The notes beneath the pieces were generated by a model that ran no database searches, was not told the origin of the DNA, and saw only the letters and a program-made list of their open reading frames with translations. The translations under genes were made by a program, and so were the position numbers. A stretch of DNA of 64,000 nucleotides from NCBI GenBank assembly GCA_965227145.1, contig OZ245730.1:1736001-1800000 (forward strand). Reading direction: 5' to 3'. The stretch comes from JACKAQ01 sp965227145. GTDB taxonomy: Bacteria > Calditrichota > Calditrichia > RBG-13-44-9 > J075. Below, in pieces: positions 27,773 to 35,434 of the stretch. Each line of letters starts with the position of its first letter. Positions within the stretch are counted from its first letter, which is position 1.

Positions 27773-28290
27773 TAAGCCTTCCTTAATTGAATAGCAATAG
27801 CATACAGCCGCTTCTCGCGTTTCGAGAATGACGGAAGTCCAAAACCGGGATTTTTCCGAAATAAATTCCGGTGACCGTTGCAATCGAACAGTCAATAAAA
27901 TGAGATAAACCCAACAGTGAAAGCGGATAGCCTGCGGAAAAAGTGCGGTGCGAATTTGTGGATGAAGGGTTATACCCGGTATTACAAACATCTATATAAA
28001 TTAAACGGGTGATCAAATGATATCAGTTTAAACAAAAGTAATATCGTCTAGTGATTTGTCCTCTGCAACAGGCAATCAAATTCAGATATAATAGTATTAA
28101 TGATAAAGATAAAATAATATAAGAATTGAGTGTGGCCGGATCAATGGGTATTTCAGGAATTCCCGGTACAGCGCATTGCCAAATTATTTCGCAAAGCTGA
28201 TCAGGTAACAAAATGGCAAATTTAATGTTGAAATTCAATGCGGTAGATCAATTTAATGAGAAGAAATGGATAAAACAGTGGGAGGAGATA
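27773..28290. other. intergenic
   Basis: About 520 bp between the kinase start and the terminator of the metacaspase cluster. AT-rich, with no gene supported. Confidence 0.45.
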
Positions 28291-28346
28291 AAAAAATACC
28301 CCGGAAACTGCCGTTCGCAACACTGCGAACAACGGTTTCCGGGGTG
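28291..28346 (-). terminator. strong rho-independent terminator
   Basis: On the minus strand ACCCCGGAAAC (28346-28336) pairs with GTTTCCGGGGT (28309-28299). The loop itself holds GTTCGCA/TTGCGAAC arms, and an A-run at 28291-28297 gives the U tract. It closes the metacaspase operon 54 bp after its last stop. Confidence 0.92.
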
Positions 28347-28399
28347 TTCATTTGACTGCAACAGAATGTCGTTTTCAGGCAACATCCAAACTATTCAGA

Positions 28400-30427
28400 T
28401 TACCGGATCATGAACGATAATTTTTTGCTCGTCCAGTCGCCAACGGATTTGGGTTTGATCACTTCCGCATTTCGCGATCCGCCCCAGGCGAGGTTGAGCA
28501 ACTGATCCATCGGTGATTTTGGTGCGGTCGGCACGCTGCGGTAACCGCTTTGCGTCAGCGAAAAGAAATCGGTTGGCTGGGTCGTGGCGATCACTTTCAG
28601 CACGTTCAACCCATGCGGCGGCGTGATGCGCATGTGATACGATTTGATATTTCCATCGGGCGGCATCGGGCTGTCTTGCGCGCCTTCCGCCGGGAATCGC
28701 AAATAAACGCCGCCATCCGTTGCCAAATCCAGCAAATAAACATGTACCGGCTGGGTCGATTTATTGGTGATGGTCAACTGAATAATGTTGCCCTCGTTCA
28801 ATTCCATCAACCCTTCTTCGGTGGTTTCCAGCGCCAGCGGATTGATAATTTCCACGTCGCCGAATGCGTCTTCCTCTGCCTTTTCCCAACGTTCAACCGT
28901 GAAATCGATGTTGAGCGATGATGCCTTGTTTTCCAGTTGCAGCACGTTCAATCGCCGGGCTTCTTTGGTGAGCACGTCCATCAGTTGATCGGTGGCGTCT
29001 GATGCCGCGACATCAATTTTTTTCAGCGGAAATTGATCGGGACGTTCCAGCACCATCGAGCCGCCATCGACAAAAACGCGGATATCGTATCGCTCGTTCG
29101 ATGCCACAGATTTGATCAAATCTTCGCGATTGCTGTGCTTTTCCACCGCCGATTTTACTTTGGTGTTGATCGCCGAATTTCCTGCCAAATCAAACAATAC
29201 CGGCATTCGCAGATCGCCGTACTGATGGGCGATTTCGAACGCTGCGGCATTTTTGGGAATATCGCCGCTGCGCTCCAGCACTTTCGCAGCCGCCTGAAAC
29301 GGCTTCAGCGCGGTGATCTCAATTTTGCCCAACAGATTGCTTTCCTGATCCGTGGAAGTGGTGCCGGGTTTGTAAACCGCGTAAATCGAACCGACAGTGA
29401 CGCCGTGTGCCTGTCCGGCGTTGAGCACTACTTTTTCGGCGTTATTATCGCTGGTAATTTCCACAAATCGTTCTATTTTGCCCAAATTGCCAAACAATTG
29501 TGCGTCACGGCGCGAGCCTTCGATTTGGGGATTTTGGGTGGAAAATTCCGCGTTCACTTTGGTGTAAACATCATACATCATTGCGCGATAGGTGATGTTC
29601 GGATTGGTGCGAACCACCTCGTTGATCGCCGAGGTCATCGCGCCGTGTCCGTTGTGTTCGTAGGCATACTCTTTATCTTTGCATGCGGAAACCAGCACAT
29701 AATTCAAATTTGGCGGCAGAAATCCGGTTCGCCCGTCGTTGGCGTTGGCATTCGGAACGGCGCGTTCTTCGCCGATGGACGGTGCCAAACGCGGTATTGC
29801 GGTTGCCGGTGTGGCATCTTCGCCGCGAAAGCCGGAGCCGGAGCTGCAGCAATCGAGGATGATGGTCACGTTGTCGCTTTTTTGGGTGAGTTGGGTGAGC
29901 AATTGCTCCAGTTCGTCGTCGCGAATATCGCTGATGAGTCCGGCGGGATCGCGGCTGTCGTGCGTGACCAGCGTTTCGTCCATACCGTCGGATTCGTCAT
30001 TGTTGTCATCCGATGTGCGCGAACCGTGCCCGCTAAAATAGAATAAAATCTGGCTATCCTTTGTGGCATTTTTGATCAGGAATTCTTCAAATTGCCCCAA
30101 AATATTTGCTTTTGTGGCGTCTTCGTCGAGCAGCATCTTGATATTGGACGACTGGTAACCGAACACATCTTTGACCAGGTTTTCCATCATCAGCGCATCA
30201 TTTACGCAGCCTTTCAACTGGAATTTTGCCGGTAAATTCGGGTATTTGTTGATGCCGACAATCAGCGCAAAATTATTGTTGCTGTTTTCCGGTGCAGCCA
30301 TTTCTGTGTTCGAAACCGTTTCTGCGGGTGCATCGGCCGAGCTGTCCTTTTTTTCTGCCGAGCTGTTGCCACAACTCAACAGCGATAGCATCAAAATAAA
30401 TATAAACAATGGTTTAAATGGATTCAT
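28400..30427 (-). CDS. metacaspase-like lipoprotein (C14)
   Basis: 675 aa, with an AAGGAG ribosome site. The signal ends LSLLSC, making Cys19 the lipidated residue. A Ser/Ala/Glu-rich linker leads to a caspase p20-like domain (52-320) with ALIVGINKYP, His134 in FYFSGHGSRTS, and catalytic Cys194 in ILDCCSSGSG. An acidic loop DDNNDESDGMDE after the His is typical of metacaspases and may bind calcium. The central part (about 330-500) is unknown, and the end (about 535-640, IIQLTITNKSTQPVHVYLLD) matches a DUF4384-like beta domain. It is a paralogue of the gene just upstream, 30 bp away, and is the last gene of the cluster. Likely a periplasm- or surface-anchored protease with Lys/Arg preference by family. 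Confidence 0.92.
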   Translation of the reverse strand: MNPFKPLFIFILMLSLLSCGNSSAEKKDSSADAPAETVSNTEMAAPENSNNNFALIVGINKYPNLPAKFQLKGCVNDALMMENLVKDVFGYQSSNIKMLLDEDATKANILGQFEEFLIKNATKDSQILFYFSGHGSRTSDDNNDESDGMDETLVTHDSRDPAGLISDIRDDELEQLLTQLTQKSDNVTIILDCCSSGSGFRGEDATPATAIPRLAPSIGEERAVPNANANDGRTGFLPPNLNYVLVSACKDKEYAYEHNGHGAMTSAINEVVRTNPNITYRAMMYDVYTKVNAEFSTQNPQIEGSRRDAQLFGNLGKIERFVEITSDNNAEKVVLNAGQAHGVTVGSIYAVYKPGTTSTDQESNLLGKIEITALKPFQAAAKVLERSGDIPKNAAAFEIAHQYGDLRMPVLFDLAGNSAINTKVKSAVEKHSNREDLIKSVASNERYDIRVFVDGGSMVLERPDQFPLKKIDVAASDATDQLMDVLTKEARRLNVLQLENKASSLNIDFTVERWEKAEEDAFGDVEIINPLALETTEEGLMELNEGNIIQLTITNKSTQPVHVYLLDLATDGGVYLRFPAEGAQDSPMPPDGNIKSYHMRITPPHGLNVLKVIATTQPTDFFSLTQSGYRSVPTAPKSPMDQLLNLAWGGSRNAEVIKPKSVGDWTSKKLSFMIR

Positions 30428-30457
30428 TTGCGGCTCCTTAATAATGGTTGCTTCCGG

Positions 30458-32473
30458 TTATTTGCCCACTTTTACGATGCGCTTGGTGGTTTCCCAATCC
30501 TGCTGATTGACCAGCCGGTAATCGCCCCGGGAAACGCCCTGCATCGCCTGACCGAACAATTGACTGAGCGGATCGGCGGGCACTTCGTCCACGCTTTTGA
30601 TGGCTTCGCTGGCCAACATGTGAAAATCAACCGGTGTTTTGGTGGCGAATACTTTGTAAACATCCGTGCTGGCATTTTTGCCTTCGGGCACTTTGGCGCG
30701 GAGCATCACGGAAATGTCGCGACCCTTTTCCAACCGTTCGTTGCTGCCGCGTTCGTATGGGAAAACCACGTTCACGGTGCCGTCGTTGGAGAGAACTGCG
30801 AGATAAATGTATAGCGGTTTATCTGAGGAGTTGGTGATTTTCGCGGTGACAATTTCGCCGCTGCGCACATCCGCATCCGATTGGTCGATATTCGCGAAAA
30901 CGCTGCGGGAATTGCCCTCTTCGCCGGTCAAAATTTCCAGTTTGATGCGGTTCTGCGATGCCGGATTGTCAATCGACAGCGTGTTAAACCACTTCGCCCA
31001 CTGGCTCATGCGCGTTTCCATTTTCGGCAGATTTTCGGCGGTCGCCGGAAGGGGCGGGGAGAGTTCGCTGCCGTCACCGGAAATCCAGTGAATGTTGCCG
31101 TCTTTTTCTTCCAGCAAAATGTGGTAGCCGTTTTCGGAATCGAGCGCTTTCAGATAGGATTGATTCGCGAGCTTTGTTTTCAACTGCTGCATCACCGGCG
31201 AACTGCCCGCATTTTTGAAATACACCCGCAGCGCCAGATTGGGATAATTTTGTTCGGTGACAATCGCGCGGGAATTTTCCGCGATTTTTGCGCCGGAAAT
31301 GCGCTCGCCTTCGGCGTAATAGCCTTCCACTTTTTTGAGTTTGAATGTGGCGGTGGCTGTGCTCAAGTCGTCAAAATTTTTGGTGCCGGGTGCGAAAACC
31401 GCAACCGTGCTGCCAACCGTCAATCCGGAAAGTTGCCCGGCATCCAGCCGCACGCCTTTGCTGCCCACCGGCTGCGCCAAAATGTAGCTTTGGGCTACAC
31501 TCGCGCCATCGTTGAACACAAAATTATCAAGCGTGGTGCCTTCGATTTGCGGCTCCTGATTCGGGAAATAAAGCTGCACGCTGCCGCGAACTTTATCCAT
31601 TACATCGCGATAAGTAACACCCTCGGGTGAGTTGCGAATGGCGTCGGTTAAAAAATGGGTGAGCGCGCCCTGCTCTTGTCCGCTGGATTTCAAATATTCG
31701 AAAGCGGTTTGTTTGGCCAGACATGCGGAAATCAGCACATAATTTACGTTCGCCGGACGCAAATCATTTTTGCCTTCCGGCATGCCGCGAGTGGCTGCGG
31801 TTGCCGGCTGTGCCGGCGGTGTGCGCAAATCCGCTTCCACATATCGCGAGTTCCCCGAACCGCGCGAAATGGTGCCGGAGTGGCAGCTATCAAAAATATA
31901 GCTGACGTTTTTGCATTTGGCGGAAAGCCCCATCAGCAGTTCGTTCAGTTGGTCATCGTTGATGTCAAAGGTTGTCCCTTCGGGATCGCGGCTGTCGTAA
32001 GGCACGATGGTTTCGTCCCAACCGTCCGGCTCGTCGCCGTTTTCTTCATCTTTCATCAGCGAACCGTGTCCGCTGTAATGAAAAACGATGATATCGTCAC
32101 GCTGCGCCTGATCGATCAGATGGGTTTTGAACGCATCGATAATGCCTTGATGGGTTGCTCGCTCGTTGGTCAAAATGCGGATGTTGCTCTGCGGAAACTG
32201 GAATTTGCTTACCAGCAGATTTTCCATATCCTTCACATCATTCACACAGCCGGCAAGCGACGACACGCGATCGGGATATTTGTAATTATCGATGCCCACC
32301 AACAGCGCAAATTTCTGCGGTTCGCGGGTCGGTTCGGGATAATCATGCTGAATCGGCTCGATATTGCCGGTGTCCGGCGTGCTGTTTTGCGGCGGCGGTG
32401 CATCTTTGGAACATGCAACCAGCAGCAGCGAAACCGTAATTATTGAGAACATTAATCGCTGTTGGATCTTCAT
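30458..32473 (-). CDS. metacaspase-like lipoprotein (C14), paralogue
   Basis: 671 aa, with AAGGAT before the ATG. The signal ends SLLLVAC, so Cys21 is lipidated. The p20-like domain (about 53-325) has FALLVGIDNYK, His136 in VFHYSGHGSLM, the acidic loop DEENGDEPDGWDE, and Cys197 in IFDSCHSGTIS. A central region of unknown fold (about 340-520) is followed by a DUF4384-like domain (about 545-640, VTAKITNSSDKPLYIYLAVL). The order and length match the downstream gene across the whole chain, so they arose by tandem duplication and have diverged strongly. The pair may differ in substrate or act together. Confidence 0.92.
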   Translation of the reverse strand: MKIQQRLMFSIITVSLLLVACSKDAPPPQNSTPDTGNIEPIQHDYPEPTREPQKFALLVGIDNYKYPDRVSSLAGCVNDVKDMENLLVSKFQFPQSNIRILTNERATHQGIIDAFKTHLIDQAQRDDIIVFHYSGHGSLMKDEENGDEPDGWDETIVPYDSRDPEGTTFDINDDQLNELLMGLSAKCKNVSYIFDSCHSGTISRGSGNSRYVEADLRTPPAQPATAATRGMPEGKNDLRPANVNYVLISACLAKQTAFEYLKSSGQEQGALTHFLTDAIRNSPEGVTYRDVMDKVRGSVQLYFPNQEPQIEGTTLDNFVFNDGASVAQSYILAQPVGSKGVRLDAGQLSGLTVGSTVAVFAPGTKNFDDLSTATATFKLKKVEGYYAEGERISGAKIAENSRAIVTEQNYPNLALRVYFKNAGSSPVMQQLKTKLANQSYLKALDSENGYHILLEEKDGNIHWISGDGSELSPPLPATAENLPKMETRMSQWAKWFNTLSIDNPASQNRIKLEILTGEEGNSRSVFANIDQSDADVRSGEIVTAKITNSSDKPLYIYLAVLSNDGTVNVVFPYERGSNERLEKGRDISVMLRAKVPEGKNASTDVYKVFATKTPVDFHMLASEAIKSVDEVPADPLSQLFGQAMQGVSRGDYRLVNQQDWETTKRIVKVGK

Positions 32474-32594
32474 AATTTATCCTTATTGGGGAGGTGGAAA
32501 TCAGTTTTGCCGGAAAGGCGCAACGTCCGCAAAGTCGAACCAAATCAATCAAACTTTGCGTTTTTTGCGCCTTTGCGGCGATTGTTCAAAAATT
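32474..32594. repeat. imperfect inverted repeat between operon genes
   Basis: GGAAAGGCGCAACGTCCGCAAAGT (about 32511-32534, not fully symmetric) faces ACTTTGCGTTTTTTGCGCCTTTGCGG (about 32553-32578). This GCGCAAAGGCG-type sequence could fold and partly separate the two metacaspase genes from the genes upstream. No ORF is supported here. Confidence 0.5.
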
Positions 32595-33299
32595 TCAATT
32601 GGCGTTATTGGCGATGATGACACCGACAAACACACCGGCGGTAAAACCGAGCGGATACGATAAGCTGCGGAATAATTTGGTATACCACGGATCAGATAAA
32701 ATTTCCGATTTGGTTTTATACAGATCTCCGCGTTCGCGCAGCGCATCGTTTATTTCTTCCAAAACAGCAATTTTCTGGTCTTTGATGCCCAGCGCAGTTT
32801 CCATTTCGCCGATGAGCTGGTTGTTCAATTCCGCCTGTTTGCGGTAACCGCTGAGGGTTTGCTCCAGCGCTGGAACCAGCCGTATTTTCTGGGCGTAATC
32901 GTTGATCCATTTTCCGGTGAGCAAAAATCCCGGCATGCCGTTGCTATCGGAAACGCGATAGGTTTGATCCGCCCGCAGCAAAAAATCAACCCGCAAAATG
33001 GTGGGTGTGGGCACTTCATCCAATCCGCGCGATAGCGGTTCGTCCATCGGCAGCGAATCCAGCGAGCCACGGGATGTTGAATCGCTGAGCAATTTACGCA
33101 ACTGTTCATCGTTACGTCGCAACTGCTCTTTTAACCGCGAATCGATATCGCGGGTGGTCGGCAGGTCAGTTCCCTGGGCCACCGCCAAGTTGCCCCAACA
33201 CACCACGACCAGAATCCAGACTGTCCAGCGTGCCGCGCGTGAAATTTGCCAAAAAGTCGATATCGCTATCGATATTGGGGATAGATTCTTTGATTTCAT
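32595..33299 (-). CDS. coiled-coil protein with C-terminal TM helix
   Basis: 234 aa if it starts at 33299, where GAGGG lies upstream and a long signal sequence follows (ARWTVWILVVVCWGNLAVAQ). Residues 45-75 and 135-195 are coiled coil (IDSRLKEQLRRNDEQLRKLL; GEMETALGIKDQKIAVLEEI). Near the end is a hydrophobic glycine-rich helix (YPLGFTAGVFVGVIIANN). It overlaps the preceding gene by 134 bp in another frame, which is unusual. Either both frames are used or the two are halves of one frameshifted gene. No known family recognised. Its place between the NlpC/P60 gene and the metacaspases suggests a structural role in the same complex. Confidence 0.65.
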   Translation of the reverse strand: MKSKNLSPISIAISTFWQISRAARWTVWILVVVCWGNLAVAQGTDLPTTRDIDSRLKEQLRRNDEQLRKLLSDSTSRGSLDSLPMDEPLSRGLDEVPTPTILRVDFLLRADQTYRVSDSNGMPGFLLTGKWINDYAQKIRLVPALEQTLSGYRKQAELNNQLIGEMETALGIKDQKIAVLEEINDALRERGDLYKTKSEILSDPWYTKLFRSLSYPLGFTAGVFVGVIIANNAN

Positions 33300-33579
33300 C
33301 CAGATTGCCCTCGCCTTCGTTAATTAATTCCTGAACACCTGTGAGCTTATTTTTCAATTCTGCAATTTTTTGCAGGCTCATTTTTTCCCGTTTGGTGATG
33401 TCCTCGTATTGCTGGCTCAACATTTCGATCTGCTTTTCTTTTTGATCGATCATTGCCTGCAACTCTTTGAGCATCCGCGCTTTATCGCTGAAAAAGCTCT
33501 GGTAAACCGAGTTCCCGACAGCCAAAACAGCTACGATTGTGATAATTTTTCCGATTGTCGTTTGCAAAAATCCAGACAT
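33166..33579 (-). CDS. small membrane-anchored coiled-coil protein
   Basis: 137 aa with the strongest ribosome site in the cluster (GGAGGAG). One TM helix at about 8-28 (IGKIITIVAVLAVGNSVY) is followed by a coiled coil at 35-85 (LQAMIDQKEKQIEMLSQQYE) and a short Gly-rich tail. No enzymatic motif. It precedes the overlapping coiled-coil gene and follows the NlpC/P60 gene at 70 bp. If the overlap is a frameshift, its reading frame would continue into that next gene, giving one two-TM coiled-coil protein. Confidence 0.7.
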   Translation of the reverse strand: MSGFLQTTIGKIITIVAVLAVGNSVYQSFFSDKARMLKELQAMIDQKEKQIEMLSQQYEDITKREKMSLQKIAELKNKLTGVQELINEGEGNLDEIKESIPNIDSDIDFLANFTRGTLDSLDSGRGVLGQLGGGPGN

Positions 33580-33649
33580 GTGTTCTCCTCCGGCATATTA
33601 TAATGTTATGTGAAAAACCAAAAAATGCGGTGCGGTAAGTCAATTGCAA

Positions 33650-34303
33650 TTAATCGTCTTCCATTACCAAACGATATTGCAACGGTATGTATTTTTTGAG
33701 TTTAGCCCATGTCCATGGACGTTTGACGACTTTCCCTTTTCCGCCGCTGGCTTCGTAAACGACCGGTAAACCTTCGGCGTTGTATTCGGCAAATAAAATA
33801 ATATGATCCCCGGCTTTGTTGAACACATCGCCCGGTTTCATATCCGTGAACCAATTGTATTTCGGTTTTGCGGCGATCGCCCGGATGGTGCTGGTGCCGT
33901 ATTTTTGCGGCTGATTCCAGCAGTAGCTCACGAAGCCGGAACAATCCAGACCGGTGGTGCAGGAGGTGACGCCGTGTTTGCTGTGCGATCCGGCAGCCTG
34001 CCCCTCGGCTATTTTTTGATCGAAGCGTTCCGGGTGATCGAACCCGCCCCAATCGTAGGGAATGCCGGTAACATTTTCACCGGCTTTGAAATCGGACGCA
34101 TACGGTTTGCTCTGCGGACAACTGGCAACTGTGTTTTTTTGTTGGCATGTCCAGTTGTGAAAAGCCGCGGCTTTGGCGCGCTCGATCATTTCTGCGCGAG
34201 TGATCGGTTTCAGTTTTGCCGCCGACTGATCGTTTTGTGCAAGCGTGGTTAAACCGATAGCAATCAATAAGATAAGCAAATAAAATCGCTGTTGGATTCG
34301 CAT
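33650..34303 (-). CDS. secreted NlpC/P60-like peptidoglycan hydrolase
   Basis: 217 aa from the ATG at 34303 (AGGA upstream), opening a signal peptide MRIQQRFYLLILLIAIGLTT cut near LAQ. Residues about 70-215 form an NlpC/P60-type cysteine peptidase fold: PYDWGGF near the start, catalytic Cys in TGLDCSGFVS, and His in GDHIILF. The family cuts stem peptides of peptidoglycan or related amide bonds. The SCPQSKPYASDF insert near residue 65 with paired Cys may form a disulfide. It is the second gene of a compact minus-strand cluster ending with two metacaspase lipoproteins, so it likely works at the cell wall with them. Confidence 0.82.
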   Translation of the reverse strand: MRIQQRFYLLILLIAIGLTTLAQNDQSAAKLKPITRAEMIERAKAAAFHNWTCQQKNTVASCPQSKPYASDFKAGENVTGIPYDWGGFDHPERFDQKIAEGQAAGSHSKHGVTSCTTGLDCSGFVSYCWNQPQKYGTSTIRAIAAKPKYNWFTDMKPGDVFNKAGDHIILFAEYNAEGLPVVYEASGGKGKVVKRPWTWAKLKKYIPLQYRLVMEDD

Positions 34304-34338
34304 GGCAATTCCTGTTTGTTGGGTGAATTTCGATGAAA

Positions 34339-35175
34339 TTACGGCTGCTGAACATCCCATATCTGGATGCGCAGTGTTTCCGTGCCCGGCGACATTTGAT
34401 ACAATTTGCCGTTGCTCAACCGGAATTCGTCATCAGGGAAAACGTGGTGATCTTCATCCAGCCCGGCGATATTCGCGGTCCATTTACCGGATGCATCGTA
34501 GATTCGCAAAAAGCGATGCACGCTAATCGGCACATTTCCGGAAGTCGTTTCCAGCAAAACAAATGTTTGCTCACCCATCGTCCCGATCAGCTGAACGGAG
34601 ATCAAAAAGAGCGAATCATTCTCGAAAGTCACCGTAATGGGCGATTTACCTGCCGGCGAAACCGTGCCGCTGTTGCGATCATTCAGTTTGGCGTTGCGAT
34701 GCTTTTCGAATTGGGCGATCTGTTGGGCGTCCGTCGTTTGCGCCGGATCTGCCCCGCCGCTCACGATGTAAACATCTTCCGTGCCGCGCCGTTCGATCAA
34801 AATGTCGCCCGGTGCAGCCAGCAATTGCAGCCGCGTTGGTGCAAAATCCAGTGTTTTTTCGCTGGAAAAACCGCCGTTGGCATCATAAAACACAATCCGG
34901 GATTGCAGCGGATCGCTGATCACAAAACCGTCGTCGGGCGATACGTCAAAACTGGTTGGTCCGTCCGGCAGATCGTCTTCGTATCCGGGCGTCACAGCCA
35001 ATGCGCCGGGATTTTCCGACAGCATCGTTTCTGCGTTGGGGGCGTCCACATTTTGCAGCGGAATTTCGATAACATTGGCAACGTCAATGGCGGTAGCCGG
35101 TGGCGTTTTGCCTGGATCGCAACCCATGATATTCACCAAAATGACCAGCATAAATGATGAAATAATTCTATTCAT
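34339..35175 (-). CDS. lipoprotein, beta-propeller-like
   Basis: 278 aa with TTGAGGATC before the ATG. The signal ends VNIMGC, making Cys19 the lipid site. The mature part is beta-rich with repeated turns such as DGFVISDPLQSRIVFYDANG and HRFLRIYDASGKWTANIAG, like NHL or 6-bladed propeller repeats, though too short for a full propeller. No catalytic residues seen. It is the first gene of the operon that continues with the NlpC/P60 gene 35 bp on. Perhaps a sensor or docking lipoprotein for the metacaspase cluster (inference). Confidence 0.72.
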   Translation of the reverse strand: MNRIISSFMLVILVNIMGCDPGKTPPATAIDVANVIEIPLQNVDAPNAETMLSENPGALAVTPGYEDDLPDGPTSFDVSPDDGFVISDPLQSRIVFYDANGGFSSEKTLDFAPTRLQLLAAPGDILIERRGTEDVYIVSGGADPAQTTDAQQIAQFEKHRNAKLNDRNSGTVSPAGKSPITVTFENDSLFLISVQLIGTMGEQTFVLLETTSGNVPISVHRFLRIYDASGKWTANIAGLDEDHHVFPDDEFRLSNGKLYQMSPGTETLRIQIWDVQQP

Positions 35176-35434
35176 AAAAAGATCCTCAACATTGGGATGA
35201 GCAGCTTCCGCTGAAATTTATCAATTCCGTTTGATATTCCGGGTAATTTGTTGCGTTGGTAACTCGTTGAACCACTGAGATTTACAGCTGAAACGTGCAA
35301 GGTACTGTTTTTTTGAATCCAATTAACTTCAATAGAGAGAAGGAAATATGCAGTAATGTTATTTGTTGATCAGAAATTAACCAAAAGAAATAATATATCA
35401 AATAGTATGGCAGACAATTTTGAAAATAACTAAA

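Noticed and set aside
28213..28413. 66-codon plus-strand frame
   Set aside because: It spans the terminator hairpin of the minus-strand operon.
29033..30046. 337-codon plus-strand frame opposite the metacaspase
   Set aside because: Antisense shadow of the metacaspase gene, with no domain and no start signal.
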